From assembly GCA_949987705.1 (NCBI GenBank), contig OX465282.1, positions 126,128,310 through 126,192,309 on the forward strand: DNA of 64,000 bases. The letters run 5' to 3'. Shown here one piece after another: positions 1-9,500 of the stretch. Under the pieces are notes generated by a model that worked only from the letters and a program-made list of their open reading frames with translations, made no database searches and was not told where the DNA came from. The DNA is from Thereva unica (taxonomy: Eukaryota > Arthropoda > Insecta > Diptera > Therevidae). Within the stretch, counting starts at the first letter, position 1; each line of letters opens with the position of its first letter. The translations under genes and the position numbers were made by a program.

Positions 1-1007
1 ACACCCACAGCGATCATGAGATTGTACAATGCCTTCTGGGCTCATAAATATATTTCCTAAAATTTCATTCAATCTCATGACTAATCTTTAGGCGTGTTAT
101 CTGCGTCAGTTTCAAAGTTGAAATCCTCTTAATTTGCTTAATTAGCGACCTACACATCAAACTGCAAAAAGCCTATCTAATCCCTAATTACATGCAGTCG
201 ACTTGGGGTGGAATAGAATAGAAAAAAAAGATTCCCTTCTTTCCAGACCAGCAACATTTTATATGAAACAGAATAAAGAAGACAAAAAGTAGCCAAAGGT
301 GCGGCATCCAATTAGCGCTTAACTCTGGCCCGATGAGCGTTGGTTGGCCTTATGCGCTGGGCAACTTCTGCACTTTCAGCATAGTTGCATGACCGAAAAG
401 CCGGCTTCCAAATGGTGGTATTTAAACGAGGAGGGTGGATGTTTCTAATCTATTTCTTGAATAGGGCGGATAATCACGATGAGAGTTCTAGAACAACTGT
501 TCGCATTGTATGTATGTATATGGAACGTGTTCGAGATACGTAGGCCGTTGAGTGCACACCCGTTCAAATCATATCGTGCCTCTTGCGTCTCTCGATAACC
601 TTATCGGAAATGTTTATGACACATTCAGAAACGTTTGCTCTAAGGTGAATGCATGATTTCACAAACGATATGCCTATGGTCCCCACGTACGGTGCCCCAG
701 TATTGAAACCCGTTGCTGCCAGTCCCAAGTAGTACTCGTCAGCCCACGTCAAATCCAAGCATAAACAAAATCACTCCTCAACTTCATCTGGCTCTCTAGA
801 CCTGTACAGCACAGCAGCTCAGCTCACCTTTGCACGAGATTCCATGAAAAGAATCTCCAGATGCCAGCGATGCCTCGGAAGATGGCGCTGCGGAGATTGT
901 GCGGCCCATTGTTGTTTTTGTTATTTTGACATATTTTCTACCAAATCTCAACAATTCACGTGAATTTCATTTTGTTGGTCGTAATTTGAGCAAAATATTT
1001 CCGCGCT
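1..1007. other. Unassigned AT-rich DNA
   Basis: I see no convincing coding region, RNA gene or repeat boundary here. Open frames are short and lack family resemblance. Composition becomes more GC-rich from about 780 towards the candidate exon that follows, which would fit 5' leader or promoter-proximal host sequence, but nothing in the sequence proves this. Confidence 0.4.
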
Positions 1008-1153
1008 ATGAGATGCTGCGCTGTTCATCCACCACCACCATCGCCGCCATCAGCCCCCAGCTCTTGCCGTGGGGCTCATCATGCCTTCAAGATGTTCAGC
1101 ATCAGCGAGGATCCATCCGACATCCGGCATCAAAAGGAGCTTTTCTCGCGGAT
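1008..1153 (+). CDS. Candidate host first coding exon ending in a consensus splice donor
   Basis: An in-frame ATG at 1008 opens a frame that reads through a proline/histidine-rich stretch (a CCA run) and then a polar segment containing ISEDPSDIRHQKELF. It stops being open immediately after a textbook donor: CGGAT followed by GTAAGTG at 1154. Read this way the exon is 146 bases and ends two bases into a codon. An internal ATG at about 1091 could equally be the start. The segment is clearly more GC-rich than its flanks, which are not recognisable transposon sequence. I do not recognise the protein family. A different frame is open across the same stretch from 899, but its translation looks less protein-like. 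The next exon is not identified. It could be distant, and the 42-base candidate at 41823 does not continue this reading frame directly. Treat this as a hypothesis supported by the donor site and composition only. Confidence 0.3.
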
Positions 1154-2495
1154 GTAAGTGAAAAAATGCCAAACAGCTGACAAATTAGCGAGGGACGACC
1201 TCGGCGGCGGCATGAAATTTAAATTAAATACGAACATTGTTTGGGAAGCAGCTTCTGGGTGCCACCACCGCCCCTGCTGCTGCTGCGACCCCCAAAAATT
1301 TTCACGGTGGGGCCACCAATCAATAAGAGACTCTTGAGTGAGAAACAATGAAAAGGCAGGCCAGCGAGGGGATGACGCGGCGGGGGGATGTTTTGAAAAA
1401 TTCCCTTTTTACTGCCTTATAATAAATTAGAGTCGTGCATTTTATGGCGGTTTTCTTTGTTTACTTATCCCCCCCCGCAAAGTTCCTTTTATTTATTTTC
1501 TTCTTTTTCTGCAAAACAATTTTTTAAACATTCCAGTGGAGGAGGTTTATTTTTCAAATGTGTCAAGAGCTATTTTTAGCAGCCCGAGAGCAATAAAGAA
1601 AAGGGGTGAAAATTATTACAATTTTCCTTGGCTATAGGCGGGAAACGTCTTCTTTTGTAGGCTCCACAATATCAGATTTATTCTTGGCAGTCGTTCATTC
1701 GCGACGCCCTTTAGGAATTCTTTTTGCCGCTTTAATGAGATTCTAATTGCTACATGATGTTGTAATTCTCGGGAATATTGCTGCCAAGTGTTGTCTGCGA
1801 AAAACTTCAAGCTCAGCTTCAGCGTTATTTGCTGCCGTTTCAACACGTCTGCATATAAATGAGGGATTTGAGGATTATGCCCAATTATTACCCTTTTTAT
1901 ATTTGTTATCTTTAATGCTGCGATGGAAATATCTACAGGATTTTTATTTGTTTGCGTTTGGTGTTCACGGAGTTTTGTTTATTGACTTTTTAATACTTTT
2001 CGAGAAGATCTTTGTTTAAAGAATCGAACGTGCAGGGCAAATTCGAGCAAACGTGGTTAATTGATACATTTCGAAATGAAGATATCTTGAGCTGCAGCTG
2101 CACAATCTACAGATGCTATAGAGACTACAATTTCACTGGGCTGGAGTACTTATAACAGCCACAGACTTCTTAAATACTGAACTGATCATAATCAATTGAG
2201 CACAATTTTTTGAGCAATATATCGGGCAAAAATCGCATAGCGCTACATTTTATTAGGTCAGTCAAAAAATTCGTGACGTTTCCCCGATAGATGGCGTCAA
2301 TTACAAATAAGTAACGAAAGATTGATCGCAGCATCATCACTATACGCCCATTTGAAAGATGATAGCTCGTGTGACAGACTTTGATGTATAAACACCGAAT
2401 TTGCAATTCAGTGGTTGGAAAGTTGTTTTTGTTTGAAAGTGGAGAAAAATTAAGCAAATTTTCGGTGTATTTTGCCATTCTTCTATGTATACATA
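1154..2495. other. Unassigned DNA after the candidate exon
   Basis: This begins with the GTAAGTG donor-like sequence. A GC-rich patch with CTG/CCA runs (about 1250-1330) gives way to AT-rich DNA. No ORF with family resemblance and no clear repeat was found. It would be intron if the upstream exon is real. Confidence 0.4.
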
Positions 2496-2553
2496 AGGCT
2501 AAGATCTACGGTCACCATTGTATTACCAGTCCGTCATGTCATTTATGTCATGG
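2496..2553 (-). mobile_element. Short LINE 3'-end fragment
   Basis: On the minus strand this 58-base stretch contains CCATGAC, ACATGACGGACTGGTAATA and a downstream AGATCTTAGCC. It matches the 3' untranslated end of the LINE at 43600-44395 (minus) and the fragment at 39766-39945 (plus). Only the extreme 3' part remains. The assignment rests on three copies seen within this window. Confidence 0.5.
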
Positions 2554-2611
2554 TCAGATGTTTGGTAGTAAAAACTTAGCTCAAAGAATAGAAAAACGAT
2601 AAGACAGGTTC

Positions 2612-3639
2612 TTCTTCTTTTTGTTTATGGCCCTTTAATCCCTCATGGGGCATAGGGCAAAAACAGTTGCCCTCCATCAGACTCTGTTTACAGCTCTCAG
2701 CTCCGACCAGGATCTCCCAGTTGTTGCGGCTTTTGCCAGTAGGGTTCTCCTCCACGTTGTTCTAGGTCTTTCGACTCGACGGGATCCTTGCGGATTCTAG
2801 TCAAGGGCCTGTTTGTCTAGATTTTTCTTTTCGCGTCGCACGGTGTGGCCAATCCAATTCCATTTCCTTCGCCTGATTTGGTCGTCTATCCCTTCTTGGC
2901 TGGCACGGCGCCATAGTTCTTCGTTTGAAATTCTATCTTGCCAGCGGACGACGCAGGCATCTGTTGATGAAGACTTGTAGGCGCCCTGTGATGAATTGGG
3001 TGACTTTCCAAGTTTCACAACCGCACAAAAGAACTGCCTTAACGTTGGAGTTGAACAGCAGCAATTTGGTGTTAGTTAAGATCTCCATTCATCTCCATAT
3101 GCGGAACAGACATGCATATGCCCCTCGCGATTTATTTATTCTGGAACTGACATCTTCTGCACCGCCATTTTCGGTAATAATACTACTGAGGTCGCAGGAT
3201 TTATCAACCAGTTCCACGTCACGGTTATTCAGCGCAGTTCGTTCGAGGATATTTGTATTTATCCGCATTTCTTTGATTTTATTCGGATTCAGCCTTAAGC
3301 CTGCTAGACTACTTTCTGTTGCCAAATTGTTTTACAAGTTTTTAAGGTCGTGGTGTCGTTGGGCCAGCAAACAGATATCATCCCCGTTGTGGAGATCCTT
3401 AAGGCGGTCTAGCAAACCCCATTGTATGCCGCCTGTTCTACTATATAGAGCACCGACAAAGATGTCGTTTATTACTATAAGAAATAGTAAAGGCGAAAAC
3501 AGGCATCCTTGTCGTACTCCTGAACTCACCTCAAAGCCGTCGGACAATTTTCCACTGTGAAGAACTCTGCATTTGGAATTGTTGTACAGGGCTTTTATCA
3601 ATTCTATTATTTTATCAGGCAGTACACTTCGCCGTAGTG
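2612..3639 (-). pseudogene. LINE reverse transcriptase, C-terminal half (broken)
   Basis: The minus strand encodes, across several frames, sequence matching residues about 235-568 of the intact copy at 45219-46925. Recognisable parts include the SGVRQGC motif with downstream SPLLF (near 3500), a decayed catalytic stretch where YADD has become HNGDDIC-like (near 3375), the thumb, and the RRRKWNWIGHTVRR region (near 2850). Stops and shifts between these blocks rule out a functional product. Confidence 0.85.
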
Positions 3640-4350
3640 CAGTGCCGGATTAAGCCAAATGGGGGCCCTAGGCCATTCAAATTCTGGGGCGCCCTTTTTT
3701 TAATAATTGTAAAATTAAACTCTCTTAAAGTCCTCTGCTCCCCCCCCCAATAGTTGAGTACGACATTTTTCAATTATTATTTCTGTAAAATTACGAGGCA
3801 TTAAATTCAATATGCTTTTATATTAAGTTTGACCAGTAGAATACAATAAGCAATATTGTATACTCAATATACAGTTAGAACCATGGCGCCCATCTCAAGA
3901 CCCGGTACGCCTCGCTGCACCCAACAGCCAATAGTAGCCACTAAAAACCATCCATTGACTTGGTATTCTTCGAGATATGAATTTTACACAGATGAAGTGC
4001 CTCAAAGAACGGGTACATGGGTCTTGAGAAGGCCACCATGAATATAACTGTATATTGAGTATACTATATTGCTTATTGTATTCTACTTGTCATTTGATAC
4101 CCATGTCGAGGGTGTTGTGAAAAAAGTGGTAATCCGCCCTCTTGAGACGGCCACCATGGATCTAAAGGTATATTGAGTATAATATATTGCTTATTGTATT
4201 TCGGTTTAGTTTCAATAGCGTCATGGCCTACCAAAAAAAAAATTAACTTGAAATTAAAAATTGTATTTAAAAAAATCATATCACATTTTCGTGGGGGCCC
4301 CTGCTCGTCGGGGGCCCTAGGCCATGGCCTAGTCCGGTCTAATAGCACTG
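3640..4350. mobile_element. Non-autonomous hAT-type transposon with perfect 8-bp target duplication
   Basis: The 711-bp element begins CAGTGCCGGATTAAGCC and ends in the imperfect inverse, ...AATAGCACTG. The sub-terminal GGGGGCCCTAGGCC occurs at both ends. It is flanked by the 8-bp direct repeat CCGTAGTG (3632-3639 and 4351-4358). The uninterrupted LINE copy at 45.9 kb carries this target sequence once, which confirms the insertion. CAGTG termini and 8-bp duplications are typical of the hAT superfamily. No transposase is encoded, so it would have been moved by a hAT transposase supplied elsewhere. It contains a further palindromic repeat at 3835-4087. Confidence 0.85.
3835..4087. repeat. Palindromic repeat nested in the hAT-type element
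   Basis: Two arms of roughly 70 bases are inverted: AGTAGAATACAATAAGC at the left returns as GCTTATTGTATTCTACT at the right, extending inward through a GTCTTGAGA block. A third, partial copy of the right arm follows at about 4140-4200. This looks like a MITE or a foldback hairpin with a partial tandem duplication. I did not find a convincing target duplication. Confidence 0.6.
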
Positions 4351-5172
4351 CCGTAGTGCCTGCTCCTATTAACCGAGTCGAACGCTTTCTCATAATCTAC
4401 GAAAGCAAGGTAAAGGGGGATCGGAATTCAGTAGACTGCTCCACTATTATTATCAAGGTGTCGATATGATCAATACATGAGCGGCCCTTCCTGAATCTGC
4501 CCTGCTGCCTCTTAAGTGTTCGGTCTACTGCTTCTCTTATATAGTAATATATGGGACAAAATTTTGCCCACAGTAGATAACAAACAGACGCCTCTCCAAT
4601 TGTCGCATATTGTTTGTTAGGTTCCCCTTTTTTGGTATTTTGACTATGATACCTTCCGTCCAATACTCCGGAAAGGTACAATTGTTCCATGCTATTTCCA
4701 GGATTGGCTGGCCAGATTACACCTCCTGGTGTAATTGGGATTATTCCCGTTCAAATTGGTTACGTCTTTCCGGGTCGCTTGTAGAGTTCACGTTATTTTT
4801 TAGGGCCCTTCTGCGTTCTATTTTTTGTCAGATTGTGTTCGAGATCCAATGTTGCTGGTTTCTTTGAACATAGGATGCTCGTTTCCGCAGCCGTCAATAT
4901 AGAGCCCTTTGTCATACTCCATAGCTCTTCTGGTTTAATATTTCTAGCAGGTTTCCAGCAAATTCCCGCTTTTTAACGTTCTCCCGCAGAGGGTCTACGT
5001 TTAACCGTCTACGGGTTCAAGCATCGTGTTGCACGTTTCTTATTGCGGCGATCTTAAGGCGAATAGTTGCTATTACTAAATGGTGGTCGCTTCCAGTGTC
5101 TGCTCCCCTGAAACTCCTGACATCCTCCAGAGTAGTTCTCCATCTGCGGCTGATGGCCACGTGATCTATCTG
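4351..5172 (-). pseudogene. LINE endonuclease end and RT N-terminus (broken)
   Basis: From the upstream side (5172 downward on the minus strand) the translation contains QIDHVAISRRWR and, after a short gap, GSDHHLV. The SDH triad is the hallmark of the C-terminal part of the exonuclease-endonuclease-phosphatase domain of non-LTR elements. The linker follows and then the RT start, with REAVDRTLKRQQ and FRKGRSCIDHID near 4500. Frame changes occur around 4600-4700 relative to the intact copy. This is the only place in the window where the endonuclease end of this LINE family is preserved. Confidence 0.8.
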
Positions 5173-5286
5173 GGTTATGTAGGTGGGAAAGTGGAAAATG
5201 CGAAGGACCGTGGTGCTGCCGGGATTGGATCTCGGGACCTCTGGAATAGTAGCCAGACGCCTTACTCCCTAGGCTACTGAGGCCCG
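5173..5286 (-). mobile_element. tRNA-derived SINE, head fragment
   Basis: Read on the minus strand this holds a tRNA-like block (CCTAGGGAGTAAGGCG-type A-box region and a decayed B box), followed by the TTCCACTTTCCCACCTA segment shared with the copies at 56928-57230 and 59929-60412. Only the head and about 40 bases of body remain. It abuts the LINE remnant at 5172. Confidence 0.65.
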
Positions 5287-7179
5287 TCCTTGTCTACTTT
5301 AAAAGGCTTAGAAAATGTATAGTCAGGTTATGTGGCTTGTTATTTTTTAGTTTCACGAGTGCACTTCTGTTATTTATTATGTTATCACCTTTATCCTTAT
5401 TCATGTTTTATTGGGTTAAGTATATCCTTAGTTTCTGTATTCTGAAGAATTTCTATAAATAACATTCAACCATCTTCAGTTCATTGTAGAACGAATATTT
5501 TGTTTTATTTTAAAGAAATATACTTAAAAAAAGAAGTCTTCATACTTTTTTCCAGTTAAAAAACTTGATTTTTTCATGATACATTCAAATTTTGGAAACC
5601 CCATAAACCTTACACATCGCTCCAGTATTGCTTACATTTTCTTAATAATTTATGTTTAAAAAAACAAAATCAATTTATCAACCATCAAGGAACATCACAT
5701 CACCTATTACATGACTATAGCTTCGCATTTTTGTTTCAATCGAAACTGGTGGTGGGAAAGATCAACCGCGCGACGAAACAACAGAAACATTTATACGACC
5801 ACCAAAAAAAAACACAGGCAACAACCCTTCCTTAACTGAATATATTTCACGTGCAATATCCAAACTCAAAGGATACACATTCCCCCGCTTTTCATATCTT
5901 ATTCATATCAAAATTTTCTGCCATCCATCCGCTGAAATTCGAATCATCTGATATTGAACTTTCTTCATGTTGAAGTAGAGGGAGAGAGAGGGAGATCTTT
6001 TAAAAAGGAAGAAAATCGATGTTTTTTTATATCTATATTGGTTTTTCCTTTTAAATTGACAGAAAAAAAGACGCAAAGTATAAATAGCATCCTTTTTCGT
6101 TTTCGATCAAAAGTTTCCTTCGCCAAAATCTCTTTAAATCAATTTGGGGATTTCCGATAAGTTGTTATGTAATACCTACATATGAAGAGTATATACATAA
6201 GAATTCCCTTTCACTAGCGGCATTAGGCACATATGTTTCGCAACAACACTATTTCGACAACTTCTAACAGAAAATTATTATAATATTCCGCCATCACCCG
6301 GCTACAGCCTGTACATGATGAAGCCAGGCCAGGAAAATGATTTACAGACTTCAGCACACATCCTGCTCCCCTTCTGTCCAGGAAAAAATAAACCCTCTGG
6401 CACAAATCCTTTTATAACATAAGTAAATAGCCGCAAATATTTAATAACGAACCGAGCTGAAAGCATCCAGATTCGCCGGCAAAAAAAGAGGAAAACAATT
6501 TACTCCTATACGAAATATCAGGATCCAAGGATACACACAGAAAAACCCCGGTAGTAATACAGGACTCTAAGCACGCAAAAGAAGTTAAGACGTGACATCC
6601 GAGTAATGGATACATTTATGTAACTACTGGATACATATTTTAAGTGCACGGGTTGTTCCCGGGTATTCGGCCAACTGATGACCGCCATTTTTCTCTCCCC
6701 ACCCGTATGGTCAAAACAGTCGTTTTATATGGAAACCAGGAGTTGTAGCCGTATATATGTCTACATACCAGGCAGCAATGCCGAATTAAAGGGATGCGAT
6801 GGCATTTAACTTGTTGACATATATTTAGTCTTCAGAGGAGTTTTGTATATTTGGCAGGAAAAAAGGGAGTTCCTTTTATTAATATTCTCACTCAAAAAAA
6901 ATATTGAGTGTAATTGTACAAAATATCAAGAGTGTTGAAGGTTACTGAGGGCATGTAGCTTACATTATGGCTTATAGCATGTGGTTGTACACTTAACTTA
7001 ATTGCATTTGGGTACTGGAACAAAAGGTACCGGAAGAGCTCCAAACACATGTGCTGGCCTCAATGGCCAATTTCCAGGGTTGTTACTTGTAACTAGTGCT
7101 ATAAGAAAAAGCACTCTGCCCGATATTGCTATGCCACCTCTGCCTCCATGTGTCCCTCTTACTCAATGGGCAGGGGTTT
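5287..7179. other. Unassigned AT-rich DNA
   Basis: No family-level protein similarity and no clear repeat boundary was seen. Short open frames here lack motifs. Possible host intergenic or intronic sequence. Confidence 0.4.
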
Positions 7180-7900
7180 CTTCAGGTCTCGCGAGAAAAG
7201 GGCCTCAAAGACCTTGATGTCAACAAATACAATGACCCTGACAGTGTACCCCGGATAGTCCTAATGGAACGTACCTCACTTTGAACTTGAACTTCAGCAA
7301 AAACTCCTCGCCTTATTCTATATCTCCGAAATTTATCCTGATTCTTGGAAACTTTCACATGTTGAACTCATACCGAAAAAATGTGCCCGGAGCAATCCGC
7401 CTAGCTCTCCCCCGAATAGCAATTGTTCAAGATAAAACTGGATGATGTCAAATTTATCCTGGTGTACCGCAGGGTTCAATTTTATCATCCATTCTTCTTC
7501 TAATCTTTATAAAAGATCTACTATTAGTTCTTATCACCCACTTCACAGCCCTACTGATGACAGTGCTTTGTGTTATTCATACGCCTTCGATAATGCAAGA
7601 CATGCACGTGACAGATCCTGTCTTAGCCATCAACACAATCAGTAATTATAGATAAGACAGAACTGGAACGCTCAACTGGACTATGCCACTAGCATGTCAA
7701 GCATCCTCGGCGCCCTGCTTCAAACCCAATCCCTCCACCAGTTCATACACGTTGGAAGACTCCTCCTCTGGGGAATTTCAATTTAGTATACTTTCATTCA
7801 TGTCCAATATCTTGAGGAACTCGTCTTTGATAAGGAGAAGGAATGAAATGCTATTCTTCAGTGGTACCTCTGCTCTGATGCCCCTCCTTAATCCGTAAGA
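7180..7900 (+). pseudogene. Decayed Jockey-like LINE reverse transcriptase
   Basis: Several frames on the plus strand give ordered fragments of a non-LTR reverse transcriptase: KGLKDLDVNKYNDPDSVP, then IYPDSWKLSHVELIPKKC, then YPGVPQGSIL with downstream ILLLIF, then a DDSALCYSYAFDNARHA block where the catalytic YADD has become PTDD. The order and spacing match the fingers-to-palm region of Jockey-type elements. Multiple stops and shifts make it non-functional. Clade placement is from motif memory only. Confidence 0.65.
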
Positions 7901-8775
7901 ATCGCTTGGATACACTGAATGAGCTTTGCAGGCTCGAGATTTACTTTCAGCAACCAGATGCGAGCTCTAGGTGTCCTCGTAATATCCGCAGGCGAGATTA
8001 GTTTGGGTCTCTTGCAATCCCATAAGTCACAGATATTAGCGACGCATTCGCCTAGAAAGTCCTTTGAGGCCTGATCTTCACATATGATTATCCTGAAACA
8101 TCTGACTACCTCCGAGGAGACATAGCAGAGCACTCTTCTTCTCTTCCATGAGAGGACATGGTCCAACACCATCTGCGATAGTTTGGCTTGTACCTCCACT
8201 CATGTTTCGAGGCTAATGCGTCCGCCCAAAGCCCACTTATCCATCAAAGCCACTCGCAGGTGATCTCTGACCACTCAGCAACCTTTCGTGGGCACGGCTG
8301 TGGTCCGTCTGCCGCTGCTGTACTTGTTGCTTTTTCCTGCGGGATCATTGGATTTTTTGCCTTCTCACTCGGCCTTCACTTTAGAAGAGCAGCGAGGTCT
8401 TTTTGCGTTATTTCTATAGATCCCTCGAGTAATGCAGAAATGAGTCCATCCTACGGCGCTTATCGCCCTGACCTTGCCCTGGCAACAGGGGAAACCGTTT
8501 GCGACCAGCACTCATTAACAACTAACAACCTTCCATAATCGAACGTGCAGAGTCGTAAGATTTGCTAAGGTCAGAAGCTAATTTGAGCACAATTTCCTTT
8601 CCTTTTTCGGTGTTTTCATTGGTAAAATAGGTCGAAGATCGTCAAGAATGAGGTTTGTTTTCGACGATTTCTTAGCCCTCTTTGAATCACTGTTTAATAA
8701 TACTCCCGTAAGCTCATGTTCAGGAAACTGATTCATCAGCAAATCAGCACTCGAAATTCCGTTCGAACTACTCAC
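7880..8775 (-). pseudogene. Decayed gag-like ORF resembling DUF4780
   Basis: On the minus strand an open stretch (8199-7888) contains a segment around DLWDCKRPKLISP and PRARIWLLKVNLEPAKLIQC. It is preceded in another frame by RVALMDKWALGGRIS-like sequence and by a lysine-rich segment at 8775-8578. This arrangement resembles the DUF4780 domain found in gag-like first ORFs associated with insect LINEs. The frame is broken between the blocks. Its neighbour on the opposite strand is an RT remnant, so the two may derive from different insertions. The family assignment is tentative. Confidence 0.4.
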
Positions 8776-9276
8776 GTAAAATAGTCAACCTGCTGGTTGA
8801 CAGAAGGGCTACCAAGTTAAGCAAGATTTTTTTTTAAATCAGCTTAGCTTCAGCTTCACCGACCTCAGTTCAATAATGTTCAGTTCAATCTACATAAGTG
8901 GCTTCAACGGCTCAAGTCCAGTTCAAGTTCAATTCGTGCTTGGAATGATTGTTCCTCTTTCAGCACAATTCAGAAATGCAAAACCCCAATGGAATGGCAT
9001 TCCACTATTTCAGTTGATTACTCTCTTTGGGCCAAATCACACACCCATTCACTTTAGATTCACATCAAACCTTCTTGTGTATGATTCGAGTATTACACGA
9101 TGCACCTAATTTTCTGCCTCGTTTCCGTGTAAAGATAGTAAATATTAAGTGGAAAGGGAGTCTTGTAAAGTGATACGCCGTGTAATTAGGCCCATTTGAA
9201 CGAGCTGTTACGTTTAACTTCAGTTCAAGTCCAGTTGGTCGATCTGAGGTCTGTTTTATTCTCAGGTGAATATGTG
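8776..9276. other. Unassigned flank of the foldback element
   Basis: It contains several TTCAGTTCAA-like short repetitions and no coding signal. It ends at the target duplication of the large foldback element. Confidence 0.4.
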
Positions 9277-9284
9277 CAAATGGT
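9277..9284. repeat. Left target-site duplication of the foldback element (CAAATGGT)
   Basis: The 8-bp sequence CAAATGGT directly precedes the terminal ATGAGCCTGAAG and is repeated exactly at 32079-32086, directly after the inverse terminus CTTCAGGCTCAT. Confidence 0.85.
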
Positions 9285-9500
9285 ATGAGCCTGAAGTTCC
9301 GAACGTTCGATCGAACGATTTTAGAAAAAAAAAATTAAATTTTGAAACTGACTATCGGGCCTTAAAAAACAAGTAAATAATTGTTTTTTGATACCAAACA
9401 GACAGTGGGGGTCTCGAAAAATATCATACCTAAATTATTAACCCCGAATTATAAACCTACCCCTAACTCACCCCCTAAAAATGATTATTTTTGAAAAAAA
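9285..9500 (+). repeat. Left terminal domain of the foldback element
   Basis: This is non-tandem sequence between the terminus and the first unit. It includes the perfect palindrome CGTTCGATCGAACG at about 9304, a poly-A stretch, and a block containing GACAGTGGGGGTCTCG. It recurs inverted at 31865-32078 with very few differences. Confidence 0.85.

Larger units (their letters stand above)
2612..5172 (-). mobile_element. Degenerate LINE copy (same family as 45219-46941), interrupted by a hAT-type element
   Basis: Read on the minus strand this copy runs from the end of an apurinic-type endonuclease domain (about 5172-5000), through a linker and reverse transcriptase, to the LINE 3' end near 2612. 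The 3' end has the same terminal GGGATTAAAGG-type sequence as the intact copy at 46.9 kb. Frameshifts and stops break the frame many times. It is split at 3640-4350 by a 711-bp hAT-type insertion with perfect target duplication, and its 5' side stops at a SINE fragment at 5173. The C-terminal WNWIGHTVRR-type zinc-knuckle-free tail and the RT sequence suggest an RTE-like clade, though I cannot place it exactly. It is non-functional. Confidence 0.85.

Noticed and set aside
899..1180. 93-codon open frame overlapping the candidate exon
   Set aside because: It runs through the donor site and its translation looks less protein-like than the frame opening at 1008, though it cannot be excluded.
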